Assembly (NCBI RefSeq): GCF_010015585.1
Contig: NW_022985067.1
Location: 580,808-644,807 of the forward strand
Direction: 5' to 3'
Length of the DNA stretch: 64,000 nt
Source: Eremomyces bilateralis CBS 781.70
Taxonomy: Eukaryota; Ascomycota; Dothideomycetes; Eremomycetales; Eremomycetaceae
The notes beneath the pieces are model-generated. The model searched no databases. It saw nothing but the letters and a program-made list of their open reading frames with translations, and was not told the origin of the DNA. Both the position numbers and the translations under genes were made by a program. Positions within the stretch are counted from its first letter, which is position 1. Each line of letters starts with the position of its first letter. Shown here piece by piece: positions 23,801 through 34,179 of the stretch.

Positions 23801-24512
23801 AAGACAAGAAACAAGCAAGCAACCAAGCAGATAACGCGCAGTAGCGCAGTTGCACAGTGCCTGCGGAGTCCCGGTAACTGGGCGTACTAACTGACCTTAG
23901 TACGGTCCTGACGGAGGACATGGAGTGGTGTACCCCCTCAGAGGTTCATACCAAGCACTGCAAGTCCGCAACGCGCCAACGCCTCCTTTTCTCTCCACGA
24001 AGCCGCGAACGGCCTGGCCCTCCCTGACCTTTCTCCACACCGACATTATGGCATCAACCAAGGCGGACCCCCTCATTCTGCCCAGCCCACCGGACACCAG
24101 TGCACATTCTCCCATGTCACCGTCACAGGCTTACAGCCAAACTTAGCTGTATACATATTACTCACCCTTCCCCATGCTCCTGTGCCAGATACCCACTTTG
24201 ACCTCTCTTTCCTGTTATCCATCCTCTGTACATGGTACATCCAGTACCCTCGACCGCAACCAGCTCTGCTTCTTAACAGACGACCTGTTCATCCTCTTCC
24301 CATTCGAACCTCAATCGATCCCGGCGGACTCGATCTTGCCGGCCGCTTGCGCTTTGTGCGGGCGGGTGTCTGCATGCCGTGATCGGCCTGCTTCCTGGCA
24401 CTGCACCTCTCCGAGAATCTTATATATCGGCCTTCCGCCAATCCACCACTTCGAGGCACGGTTGATCGTCCTGACCAGGACGGTGACACCAGCCTCTCCA
24501 TAAACAGTCATC
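17807..24512. other. Long gene-poor region, about 6.7 kb
   Basis: This is the largest stretch without a supportable gene. Frames of 60-170 codons occur on both strands but overlap antisense, start with non-ATG codons and lack family motifs. Local features: a triplicated ACTCTTG near 18945, a short perfect palindrome CGGGACT..AGTCCCG near 20632-20652, and clustered ATGCAT motifs near 22081-22120. A 56-codon open frame at 18032 is listed separately. The region could hold decayed transposons or non-coding transcripts, and its right end is the bZIP gene's promoter and long leader. Confidence 0.5.
18032..18202 (+). CDS. Possible small ORF, 56 residues
   Basis: A complete ATG-to-TAG frame with protein-like composition, including RIYFSPNGKWSISAGLN and a Leu/Arg-rich C-terminus. 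It lies about 225 bp downstream of the SMP-30-like gene on the same strand. I find no family match and no splice continuation. It may be chance or a short remnant. Confidence 0.2.
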   Translation: MQGIVPKRIYFSPNGKWSISAGLNLHSAYGLTSIASPGAASHLSRILALLRRDIPS

Positions 24513-26558
24513 GTGGCGATCCCGCTGCCAGCTCTTTCGTCCGCCCTCGCTCATACACCCAATCCGTTCCCGCTCTCGCGTTCAGAGCTGCTTCGGCCTC
24601 GTTCCCCAAGCTTCCGAACCACCTTCGACCCCGCGACAGGCATCGTCGAATCCGTCGAAACGGCTCCAAACGGGTCTTCATCAACAAACCCTACCGCCTC
24701 ATCTTCCGTTCCATGGTTCCCCACCCGCCTCGAAGGCGAGGGTAATATTCCCCGCCATATGTCGCATCGGGATGCCACGGGTTCTGGCGCCACTCCTGGT
24801 ACCTCGTCTGGATATGATTTGCCACGCATTCCAAAGTTCGACGGATCACTCTCACAAAGTCAGGCCCCGTCCATTAGCGGAATGGCATCAGCAGCTTCCT
24901 CACGCCCAGTGAGTGTGGAGCGGAGCGTCGAGCCAATCTTCCTGGCGCCAATCGACCGTGGAGTAAGCCCAGCAATGTCGGATGGACAGAGGAGCTCTGG
25001 GAGCCGGTCGATTGGGGTACATTCGATGTTGAATCCGTCTAGCGAAGACCAGACGGGACAACATGGGAGGCGACGGAGTGCTGCGCAGATGGAAGCGTCC
25101 TCAACCGAGACAACACCATATTTACTCCCCAGGCCTCTGAGCCGCATGCCTAGCGAGGAAAGCGCCATGAGCGATATATCGCCGGTTAAATTTGAATCCA
25201 GAGCAAATGGGGACGGGAGAAAGATTTTGACGCCACGATCTCCGACCGTTCGCCGTGGCCCGTTGGGCCAACCTACAGGGTCCATCGACGCACATCAGAC
25301 TCCGTTTATTACCGCAGGTAGCGGACGAAGCTTTCCGGAGCCCGTCCCGTCTCAACCACTTCTCGCTTCTATATCTGGATACCGCCAATCCCACTTTCCA
25401 CTACCGAAGGCACCGACTCCACCTCTGGCTCATAGTCGTCGTCCCAGTCTCGGCATCATTCCTTCTTCCGCGGCCGCCAGCCCAGGCGCTAGCACCAACT
25501 ACTCTTCCTACAGCCAAGGACAGACTTCTCCAGCAACGCCATATGGTGCGCATTCCAACAACCCGACCCCACCCGGATCCTTCCAGTTGGGCCCCACTCC
25601 CGCTGGCCCCCTGAGTGCTATTCCTCATCAAGGACTCGATCAATCCTCATCAGCGCATCCTTCACGTTCCTATCCTGGCACTCCAACCTACCGTCACAAT
25701 TCCATCCCAGTCGCGGCCGCGTCCCAATCGATCCAAGTGTTCACCATATCCACCGCCAAGGGACCCGTTCAAGTTCCAGTCGACGTGCAGGCGGCCTCCC
25801 GAGTCGCGGATGAAAAACGCCGCCGGAACGCGGGAGCCTCTGCTCGATTCCGCGCACGTCGCAAGGAGAAAGAGAGGGAGGCTAGCACAACGATCTCGAG
25901 GCTCGAGCAACGACTGCGAGATGCGCTGGAGGATGCTGAATTTTACCGCTCGGAAAGGGATTTCTTAGTAGAGGCGGTGTGCCGAGTTCCTGGAGGTGCA
26001 AGGGAATTCTTTCCCCGACCCGAGTCTCCTTGCAGAAACCGGAGAGAAGTTTCCGCAACCCCCACCGGGGAAGACCGAACGGATGACGGATCTACTAGTC
26101 CGCCTCCGTATGAGGTTTCGGCCAGGGAAAGAGAAAGAGAACGACGAAGAGATGCCGATGCAGCAAGGAAAGGCGAAGAGAGGAACACCCGAAGGAGAAC
26201 AGAGGGATACGACGCTCCGCAAGGAACCATTGAGATCTATCCCAGCGATGACAAGCAACCGTTATACTCAGCATCTCACCCACTCCAGCATCCCTCGCCG
26301 CATTCGCATCCTGTAAGCCACGAGCCGTCGCAGCACCCCTCATTCGCTCCCCAATTGCCTGCTTATCAGGACCGGTATCCGAACCACTTGTCCCAGTCGG
26401 TGCCACGGTACGGAGCACCTCCACCTGCATTCGCACGCCATGCGCAGGCGCATGATACATCGGCATCCCAACCGAGGCAGCCCAATCCTAATTCCGGTGG
26501 ACGAACGGACCGATCCGCTGATGGGGGGTACCCCTCGTATGGCAAAGAAGCGCGGTAG
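24513..26558 (+). CDS. bZIP transcription factor
   Basis: A long open frame. The start is unresolved: the frame opens with GTG at 24513, the first in-frame ATG is 24759 (599 residues), and another coding-like frame overlaps 24390-24600, suggesting an upstream exon. A bZIP domain lies in the third quarter: basic region KRRRNAGASARFRARRKEKE, of the NxxASxRFR type seen in fungal Cys3/Zip1/Met4-like factors, then a leucine-zipper-like helix starting TTISRLEQRLRDALEDAEFY. The region before it is Ser/Pro-rich and disordered, typical of activation domains. The region after is Arg/Glu-rich, then Pro/His/Gln-rich. It is a nuclear DNA-binding regulator; the target pathway, perhaps sulfur or stress control, is only suggested by the subtype. 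Confidence 0.8.
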   Translation: MAIPLPALSSALAHTPNPFPLSRSELLRPRSPSFRTTFDPATGIVESVETAPNGSSSTNPTASSSVPWFPTRLEGEGNIPRHMSHRDATGSGATPGTSSGYDLPRIPKFDGSLSQSQAPSISGMASAASSRPVSVERSVEPIFLAPIDRGVSPAMSDGQRSSGSRSIGVHSMLNPSSEDQTGQHGRRRSAAQMEASSTETTPYLLPRPLSRMPSEESAMSDISPVKFESRANGDGRKILTPRSPTVRRGPLGQPTGSIDAHQTPFITAGSGRSFPEPVPSQPLLASISGYRQSHFPLPKAPTPPLAHSRRPSLGIIPSSAAASPGASTNYSSYSQGQTSPATPYGAHSNNPTPPGSFQLGPTPAGPLSAIPHQGLDQSSSAHPSRSYPGTPTYRHNSIPVAAASQSIQVFTISTAKGPVQVPVDVQAASRVADEKRRRNAGASARFRARRKEKEREASTTISRLEQRLRDALEDAEFYRSERDFLVEAVCRVPGGAREFFPRPESPCRNRREVSATPTGEDRTDDGSTSPPPYEVSARERERERRRDADAARKGEERNTRRRTEGYDAPQGTIEIYPSDDKQPLYSASHPLQHPSPHSHPVSHEPSQHPSFAPQLPAYQDRYPNHLSQSVPRYGAPPPAFARHAQAHDTSASQPRQPNPNSGGRTDRSADGGYPSYGKEAR

Positions 26559-27828
26559 CTCCCGCCGGAACGTATCTCCCCCTGCTTACTCCGAAATTTT
26601 CCTCTCTGTACAATCTGATTCTGGCGACATTTTGCGCGGCCGTTGCTTTCTGAACACTCGATACACACCGCTGCTGTGCGTCTTGAAGTTTCCGCGATAT
26701 ATACCCGTTCCCGCATTCCGCAGGACAAGTCCCTCCATCGAGCGTATCCTTTCATTACTGCAAGATGCCATAATTCTCCGGCACTTTCGTTTTTCGTTCG
26801 TTTTCCTTAGCGTTCTGGCGGCATTTTGCGATTCCTGGCATTCCATCCTGCAACCATCCTCCTTGTGGACAGTACTGAAGGAGCGATTTTGGGGGCACAG
26901 ATTCGCCGTTGCATCTGGGGAGTTTTCGTCCGAAGTGGACACGGCGCTTTTCATACGTTCCCCACTGGTGGAATTATTACTAGACTTTGTTTTAGATCTC
27001 GCGATCGGATTTTCATACTATACCTATACCTCATTGTTGGGGGTTGGCTATTGGGTCTGGATGGATTCTGCTTATCCGCTTGTGGCAATCTGGACGAGAC
27101 AGATAGTGTTGCGGCGATGTACAGATTGGTATTTATGGGAAGCGCAGTGGGAACGCTGATGAGGCGCTATGTTAGATGTCGAGGGTGGATATGATATTTC
27201 CAAGCGAACGGGGGTAATATTCACACAAAGGATATCCCCCAGAGTAGAGGGTGAAGCTGTCAGCGATACACAGGCAGAACCTCCCAGGTGATATGCATGT
27301 GTACCGATGGATACTGCAACCCTCGACTCAATGTATTATGGAGGCAGATACGGCTAGTGATTCCAGGTGTACCTTATCAATTTAGTAATACAAAGTGATC
27401 CTCTTGGTTTAGAGTATGATTATGTGAGAATCCGAATACCGTGACCCTGTACGAGGAATGAAGATGAAATGAACGGATTGATATCTACCAACCACGCAAC
27501 GTACTATGTAATCGAAATGGAGGATGCCTCCATGCATGGAGTTAAGGCAACAAGGCAATTTACTGACTCCACGCGATTCCGATTTCACATATCATCCGAC
27601 AGGATCTCCTCCACCTCCGCATGCGGGTGATATATTGATATATAAGCTACAGCACACACGGTTCGCTCAGTAGTCAACACGAACATCCAATAATCGAAAG
27701 TTCGTGATACCCAACACGAAACAGTACAGACCCCATCTTATCCCGCCGTTTATCCCTATCGCGCTCACATCCCGCGATGCACCCGCCCCTTATATCGAGA
27801 TAGATCCCCCCCGACGCGAGCCAGAGTG
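26559..27828. other. 3' region of bZIP gene and promoter of Dsc4-like gene
   Basis: An open frame (26440-27159 +) continues past the bZIP stop in another frame but looks non-coding. No motif or RNA gene is recognised in this 1.27-kb interval. Confidence 0.5.
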
Positions 27829-29025
27829 ATGAGCAATGAGCGCACCGCACCCCCTTCGCATGCGATCCCGAGAGACGGTCCCCACGCATCCTCACCGGCG
27901 GCACCAAGCCGGTCTATCGTCGCCGGTAACAATCAGAGCCATGGCGCTGCACGGGCGAGGGCCAAGGCGGAGGCGAAGAGGTTAGAACAACTGGAGCATC
28001 TAGTACGGTCGTATGACCTGTTGATATACTCAGAATTGGCTGTGGTTTATTGCATGGAGTAAGTAGGTTTCCGCTATTGTTTCTTGACCGTCAGGACTAT
28101 CGCACCAACAGGCCACTGGCCTGCGTATCGCACCGAAAGAACGTATTGAGTCGGACATTATGCTAACATCACGTACAGCAACTCCTTCTTCGCCCTGTTC
28201 TTCCGTGCACTCGCTCAGCTCCTCTACCTATCCCCGAAACCGCCCTTCCTCTCCGAAAACCTCCCCGCCGCGACATCCCTCACAAGAACCACCTCGTCCG
28301 TAACCCCAGGCGGGAGCACCCCTTCCTCAGCCTCGACACCCGCGAACCCATTCGTAACCCCCCACCAATCCTCCCCGACTATCTCCGCGATCTTTATCAC
28401 GAATATCCTCTGCATGGTGCTTCATCTCTACTGCGCCCGCCCATCCGCGAGCGAAGCTGCGCGCGGCTATCTTCATGGCGGCCTCCTCATTGACTTCATC
28501 GGGCAGGAGGGTCCGATAAGCAAACTGAGTTTGTTGATGTTAGACTTTGCGATCATGGGGCTTCAAGTAATTATGCTGTCCGTGAATGGAGAAGTGAGGA
28601 GAGTGACGATGGAGCGCAAAGGAACAGTGTCTACTGGCGCAGCGACCCAGGTTTCCACTCAAGGAAACACGGCGCAGGACCACGATGCGGAAGAACGAGG
28701 AGAAATCCTAGGCGCGTCATCTTCCACCGCTGCTACTCCGTCAGCTGCTGCCATATCGACGCCGTCGACCACGTCAGAGCAATCAAACACTCTAGATGAC
28801 CCCTCCGCCGCCGACATGGACATTCTAGACGGGATTGTCTCAACCCAAACGCCTCTGGCAACATTCCGCTTCCTGTATGCGGCGAGGGAAGAATACAACG
28901 CCTACCAAGGTCCTTCCACAGGCATAAGCAGGCGGCCGGCGGCCGCTTCATTCTTGCAAGGACTTGCGGAACGGAGGAGAATGGTGTTGGTTCAAAGGGG
29001 GGCGGCGAGGAGTCTTACAGTTTAG
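27829..29025 (+). CDS. DUF1746 protein, Dsc4-like subunit of Golgi Dsc E3 ligase
   Basis: Exons 27829-28058 and 28179-29025 give 358 residues. The intron (GTAAGT..ACAG, TGCTAACATC branch site) falls in YCMD|NSFFALFF. The sequence around it, LEQLEHLVRSYDLLIYSELAVVYCM then NSFFALFFRALAQLLYLSPKP, is the DUF1746 signature. Two hydrophobic segments precede a conserved GGLLIDFIGQEGP and a third hydrophobic helix near LSLLMLDFAIMGLQVIML. The C-terminal half is Ser/Thr/Ala-rich and variable. In fission yeast the DUF1746 protein Dsc4 is part of the membrane-embedded Dsc ubiquitin ligase that activates the sterol regulator SREBP and targets Golgi membrane proteins. The fungal homologue is likely to act in the same complex. 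Confidence 0.8.
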
Positions 29026-29463
29026 CAATGTCCTCTAAAGAACGATATGATCACACAGGTTGGGAATTCAGGCTTCTGGATAGAACCTAGAACGACCACC
29101 GTGCGAACGACGTTGAACCCCAGTGTGTCGCTTGTGGTATGGTTGTGGACATGAGCTAATTGAGCCGTTGCGTTGTATAATATAGAATTCAGCGGGTCGT
29201 TATTTGGTGGTGGATGAGTTTGCACTGTTGTATAAGCAGACATTTCCAGGAAAGGAAAATAAAGTACCGAAGCCACGAATTCTTTAGAATTGCATTATTT
29301 ACAGTTCGTTAGGAGTCTGGCGTTTCTGGCCATAATTGGATATCGATTTGCAGTTGCCAACACTGCTGCAACTGTACTATACTAGCTAACCCGGAACACA
29401 ACCTACACTGCGCCGATAATAATTCACACTCCCAAGACCTTTCCATCAGTTCAAGTTCGCCCC
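29026..29463. other. Convergent 3' interval
   Basis: This 438-bp gap separates the stops of two convergent genes. No feature is recognised. Confidence 0.5.
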
Positions 29464-30513
29464 TCATTGTGCTGACTTCTTCCAGCTTCCGGTCTTCTGA
29501 ATCCGCTTGACTGCCTTCCTCATTTCCCATTGTGTGAACGTGGCAACCGAGCCCCTGATTGGTGGCGGGATCATACGATAGGTGATCCGGAAGTATCCCA
29601 TGCTATATTTATATAGGCGCTGTTGCTTCTTAGTCCACGGCAACTCATACTCATTCCGCATCCGCTCGGGTAGGAAGGCGGTCGTCCACAGCCTGAGGAG
29701 GGGGGAGGCAGCAGACATTGGAAACGGGACCTTCGGCCACATGAGAGCTTTCATCAGCGTCTTTGCCCAGTGCGTGACTTCGAGGGTTTCGATGTTGTGG
29801 TTCCAGTATACCCAGAAGTCATCCAGCGTCTTGGGCCACATCTCGGTGGGCATTCGGAGCGAGGTCGCGTAGACGGAAGTCTCCCGGAACAGTGCCTCCA
29901 CCTTCCACTGCGGGATCTTATCCTTTCCCCAGACCGCTTCGTGCACGACCAGGAGCGACATGAACAGTGTCGCCGCTGTCCACTTGTGCAGCTCCGGGTC
30001 GTCGGCATAGTATCCGTCTCCTTTGACGACGGAATGAGCCCGATGAATAATGCCGAAGACCGCCTTCCGTTCTTCCGGGGTGCCGAAGACGCAGGCAGTG
30101 AGGAATCGGGTAGTCGTCTTGAGACGGTTGAGGATGCGGTCGGCGAACTCGCTATGCTCGAGCGAGCCTCTGGCGAGGCCGGGGTGGGCGAACTGAAGGA
30201 GAATGGCGTATTGTCCTCCGGCGAAGAAGCAGGGCTCTCCGACGAACTCCTTGAGCACATGGGGCTCTTTCACTGGATCGTACAGCACAATGGGCTGCAT
30301 GCCCGGGTAGCCTTTCTCTGAGTCCCCAGGGGTGGAAGGCTTCTCAGAGGGCGTCGACTCTGTTTTCTCAGTAGGAGTCGTCTCGGTTTGCTCAGTGGGA
30401 ATCGTCTCGGTTTTCTCAGCGGTGGTCGTCTCGGTTTGCTCAGTGGTGGTCGTCTCGGGTTTCTCAGTGGTCACCGCCACGGGTTTCTCGGTGGTTATCG
30501 TCTCGGTAGCCAT
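29464..30513 (-). CDS. mpaB-type / DUF2236 oxygenase family protein with repetitive N-terminus
   Basis: A single-exon 349-residue protein from the ATG at 30513. Residues 8-63 are seven 8-residue Thr/Glu/Lys/Pro repeats (type TEKTETTP). After them comes the conserved ER-bound oxygenase mpaB / rubber-oxygenase catalytic domain (DUF2236): VGEPCFFAGGQYAILLQFAHPG, then RLKTTTRFLTACVFGT, IHRAHSVVKGDGYYADDPEL and HKWTAATLFMSLLVV. Conserved His residues of the heme-type fold are present. In mycophenolic acid biosynthesis MpaB' cleaves a prenyl chain oxidatively; bacterial Lcp relatives cleave polyisoprene. The substrate here is unknown. No prenyltransferase or synthase gene is adjacent, so a secondary-metabolite role is not supported by context. 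Confidence 0.8.
   Translation of the reverse strand: MATETITTEKPVAVTTEKPETTTTEQTETTTAEKTETIPTEQTETTPTEKTESTPSEKPSTPGDSEKGYPGMQPIVLYDPVKEPHVLKEFVGEPCFFAGGQYAILLQFAHPGLARGSLEHSEFADRILNRLKTTTRFLTACVFGTPEERKAVFGIIHRAHSVVKGDGYYADDPELHKWTAATLFMSLLVVHEAVWGKDKIPQWKVEALFRETSVYATSLRMPTEMWPKTLDDFWVYWNHNIETLEVTHWAKTLMKALMWPKVPFPMSAASPLLRLWTTAFLPERMRNEYELPWTKKQQRLYKYSMGYFRITYRMIPPPIRGSVATFTQWEMRKAVKRIQKTGSWKKSAQ
30325..30492 (-). repeat. 24-bp tandem repeat coding Thr-rich octapeptides
   Basis: Seven tandem 24-bp units lie inside the start of the mpaB-like gene and encode degenerate octapeptides around the consensus TEKTETTP. Unit length is a multiple of three, so copy-number change keeps the frame. The repeat lies between the start codon and the catalytic domain and would form a flexible, possibly O-glycosylated or disordered spacer. 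Confidence 0.85.
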
Positions 30514-33132
30514 TCTCTTCCAGTCCAGCTCTTCGAATATCGACGGAGAGAACGATAGTGATAGTCAGAACTAAGCCAAAAAATCAGTCAGGGCGACAGG
30601 ACCGTAGTATCAGACTGGATCCCCCAGTTCCCACCCCGCATCCCCAGATTTCTTATACTCACAGACCCCCACCGAGGCAGGCATGTGAGCGCATGTGGTG
30701 GAGTATTTCGCCATCTGCCTAGGGCATAAATCTTTCGATTTGGACGTTGATAGTGTATATTTGGCGGGGTTTCGCGCCGATGAGGCTCATATTGCTGGTG
30801 TTAGCCTGTCCACGGAATCGGGAGGGACGACCCCCGAGAGGATGCCTGTGTCGATGTTCTACCTGTCTAGTATAAATAGCGTTACGCCGTTGTTTTCGAC
30901 TTCAGGATGGCATGGGATCCGTGGTGGAGGAAGTTTGAAATCCCTGGCCGATAGATCGGATGTCTTGTCGAGCCGTAGCCGTCACCCAGAAATGTGTTAG
31001 CGTTATGGGCAGTTGGGCTATCAGCCTATCAACAGTAGTACCCCCCACATCGCTGGGCAGCGAAGATAATAATTTCAAAATCAATTCTTCCTTCGTCATA
31101 CAACAAGCTCTTTCGAATATTAATTAGAACTCTAGTCCCTTGGGTTTTCCATCATAAAATCGCTCCCAAGTCAGAGCAGGGCAGTAGGGTCAAGCTCGTC
31201 AAAACAGCTTTGGGAACCACGATGCCGCTGTGAAAACGAGGGGGCACTTTCATAAGACATCCAGCCGACTTTCTCATGGGAGATCTGAAATGAGATAGAC
31301 CTGGCGCATCCTAGAGAAATAATGAGGATATATCATAATATCATGTCCTTTCTTCACCTTTAATGGCCGCAGGAAGTTCCTCAATTCTTTGTTCAGCGGA
31401 CTCCTGAAGTCATGAGTCGCGAATGTCGGCTTTACCAGGTTCACGCGAGTCATTTCCTCACTAGCTATTAATCACTGCGACTTCATTAACAACTTCAACA
31501 TCAACAATCGTCCCGCCAATGATACTAACACTTATATCTAATTCTATCGGTCCGCATTTTCTGTGCATTGCCTCAAGACTTAGAAATGATCTGAATAAAC
31601 ACACGAGAGAGACAGATATTGAGCTGCCGGATTACCATGTGGGCATGTAAGCATGCCGCGTGATCAAGCTATTAACTGGAAGTACTTAATTAGCTAACTA
31701 CCACATTGGCAACTTATCCACGCCCTGTCTATTTCATGTTGTTTCTTCCATTGGGAGAACATTTGCGTACTGTCTATTCTGATTTGGTCCCTGGGACGCT
31801 CGGAACCCAGGAGAATATTGGACTCAGGCAGCTCTCCACTATCGTGAACATAACAATCTCATGTAGCCATTCAGTATGGCTGTCATGTATCTCAGGGTAT
31901 AACAGCCATTTCCATCTGAGACTCCAAGTCATTACCTAATCAAGTCCTCATTGCGTTTACTGTATCTTTCGTCTGTGGTCCTAACCAAACCCTTATAATG
32001 CATTTCTCGTCGACTTCTGCCCTTCTCCATCCTCGCATCAGTTTCATTTGCCTCAACGTTTGCGTTTGCGAGCATATTTTTTACTGTTCCACGATGTCCA
32101 TAATACAGCGTCGGATAGTCTGGATCGGGCTTGGACTCTATCAGTGGCCCTAACACATCAGAGTAGCTGAGTGAAGTCGCTACTTACCGGGAGCATTAAT
32201 GCCAGTCGAGAAGCGTCTGAGCGGGCTGATGAAGTTGACCGCACTACTGTTAAGGAGATGTAGCCAAAGTACGTCTCTTTGCAGAACTGGCGCAAGCATG
32301 GTTCGAACCTGTGACCTTACACGTTGTTACCGGATATTCGCTTACATATAACACTTGATGTACCTTTTGAAACCAGGTATCAGTCAGCTGTCCCTCAAAA
32401 CAGGCCGTCGAAACTCACTCGACATTCACTTGGCATCAAAAGCAAAAACTGACCTCACCTTTTTGGGTGGGTGAAGAAAGTTAACCATCTCGCAAGCCCC
32501 AGGTGCCTGTTCCATGGCACTGGTATTTTTTTTGGCTGTACTTGATCCGCATCAGTCATTAAACCAATATGATCACTTCCACTAAGAGTTTAAATTGCCA
32601 GGTTTAAATATATAACTACTGCATTTAATTCACTTCCTAACTATGCATGGGATTGGCTCGCCTTGTGTTTGCATCTACAGAGATTGCTAAAACCGATGAC
32701 CCACATGGAGATGAAAGACCTTATCTGCGTCGATCGCCTATCTGGCGACTTCATTGATAAAATTGACGGTACAGTAACTTGATTAGCGATGTCGACACCA
32801 ATGCCCCCGGCAGCCAAGTTTCGACCCCTCGGCGTGGATAAGAATCGGGAACGGAGGTTGGATTCTATATCCTTCTACACAGGCTTGTTGAAAGTGCTTC
32901 TAATGCATAGCAGTTCGGAGAAACACTCAGGGGACTAGACCATCACTGTCTGCCCTTTGGACTGACCGATGGTATTGATATATCATTAGTTAAGAAGAAT
33001 TTGCCATAGGTATCATAAAAATTGAGAGTGCTTCATAATTGAACCGCACACCAAACCCAGCTCCAACAAAACTCCATGCCAGAATAGAACATAAAAGAGA
33101 GAGAGTGGGAATCATGCTCGGTCCGACCTCGA
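30514..33132. other. Intergenic, about 2.6 kb, no clear gene
   Basis: Two minus-strand frames look somewhat protein-like: 31099-30902, starting MTKEELILKLLSSLPSDV, and 32156-31932, with ESKPDPDYPTLYYGHRG. Neither has a convincing extension or family match. A tRNA T-arm-like motif GGTTCGAACC sits at about 32303, but no full tRNA cloverleaf forms around it. Confidence 0.45.
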
Positions 33133-34179
33133 CTATAGCCCTATGCGTGTGAACTCCTCGGTGAAGTACTCCCAGACCTTGTCCATCATTCCGTCTACGA
33201 TATAGTTCGCTATCAGCGTCTTTGTACCCTCATTTGCTTCACTGCCGTCCCAATCGATCATGTACGCTCCACTACCGGCCTTCCCGTCAACCCCCGTAGC
33301 AGGCTCGGTCTTCTTATCCTCTTGTACGCCCTGAAACCCAACTGCATTGCTGGGAGGGAACTTCGCACTTGTCCCTAGCCAGACATGCCTCTCGCCGGTC
33401 TCCTTGATCGAAAGCGTCTTCCCCATCCACGAAGCCAGCTTCATGGCAGCGCTCCCGACATAGTGTATCGCCACCTCCGTCAGGTTCCTTTTATTCCGCA
33501 GAATATTCGTATTCACCATTCCAGGGAACACATGAACGAAGCTCACCCCTTTCGCCTCCTCTTCCCTCGCGAGCTTTGCAAACACCAATGTCAGCATCGA
33601 AGCGAGGTGCCCTCGGATTTTCGAAATTGGGGTCCGGAGCAGAGACATGTCCATCTCGTCGATCGGTCCCTCCTTCGTCCCAGCAGCAATAAAAACAAGT
33701 CGCGCCAGCTCGCCCCGCTTGGCAGCGCTTCCAAGGGCGGGAAGAAGCTTTTTCGCCGCGCGCACCCTGCCAAAGAGCTGCAGTGCAAGATGGACGGGTA
33801 GACCCTCCTCATTTGGTTTCCGATCCAGCTCGAGTGTTCCGGCGGCTAGGTAGGCAACGTTGATTCCATGCTCTTTTTCGGCTTCGAGGATCTCGTTGCA
33901 CACACGATCGACTTCGCGCATCAAACCGCAGTCCGCTGCATAGAAAGAGAGTGTCGCGGATGGGTTTGACTTGGATATTTCGGAACGGATTTCATCGGCG
34001 GCAGAGGCAGAGCGGCCGACGAGATGGATTCGGGGAGAGAGATCGGTTGTTCGAGCTGCGAATTCGAGGAGGGTGGCACGCCCAATTCCGGATGTGCCAC
34101 CGAATACAACCAAGACTGGATTTTGATGAAGTGTGTTGACGAGGGCGTTAGAGGATTCGACGACCGAAAGCGACACCAT
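33133..34179 (-). CDS. Short-chain dehydrogenase/reductase-like protein, atypical active site
   Basis: A single-exon 348-residue protein. It has a Rossmann nucleotide-binding motif GGTSGIGRA (residues 27-35), an LVGRS second-strand end and a YLAAGTLE segment in place of the usual NNAG. The FIAAGTKEG strand and following SKIRGHLASMLTLVFAKL align with the active-site helix of a fungal SDR subgroup, but the catalytic Tyr-x-x-x-Lys pair is not evident; Ile/Ser/Lys occupy the place of the Tyr region. The conserved VSFVHVFPGMVNTNIL that closes the fold is intact. It may be an oxidoreductase with unusual chemistry or an NAD(P)-binding protein. It is on the same strand as the amino acid permease about 770 bp upstream; no operon is expected. 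Confidence 0.8.
   Translation of the reverse strand: MVSLSVVESSNALVNTLHQNPVLVVFGGTSGIGRATLLEFAARTTDLSPRIHLVGRSASAADEIRSEISKSNPSATLSFYAADCGLMREVDRVCNEILEAEKEHGINVAYLAAGTLELDRKPNEEGLPVHLALQLFGRVRAAKKLLPALGSAAKRGELARLVFIAAGTKEGPIDEMDMSLLRTPISKIRGHLASMLTLVFAKLAREEEAKGVSFVHVFPGMVNTNILRNKRNLTEVAIHYVGSAAMKLASWMGKTLSIKETGERHVWLGTSAKFPPSNAVGFQGVQEDKKTEPATGVDGKAGSGAYMIDWDGSEANEGTKTLIANYIVDGMMDKVWEYFTEEFTRIGL

Noticed and set aside
26440-27159. 239-codon open frame past the bZIP stop
   Set aside because: It overlaps the bZIP C-terminus in a different frame, and its sequence looks like translated 3' UTR.
32240-32335. tRNA-like T-arm motif GGTTCGAACC with possible acceptor halves
   Set aside because: The T-arm can pair on the plus strand, but no matching 7-bp acceptor stem, D-arm and anticodon loop could be assembled on either strand.
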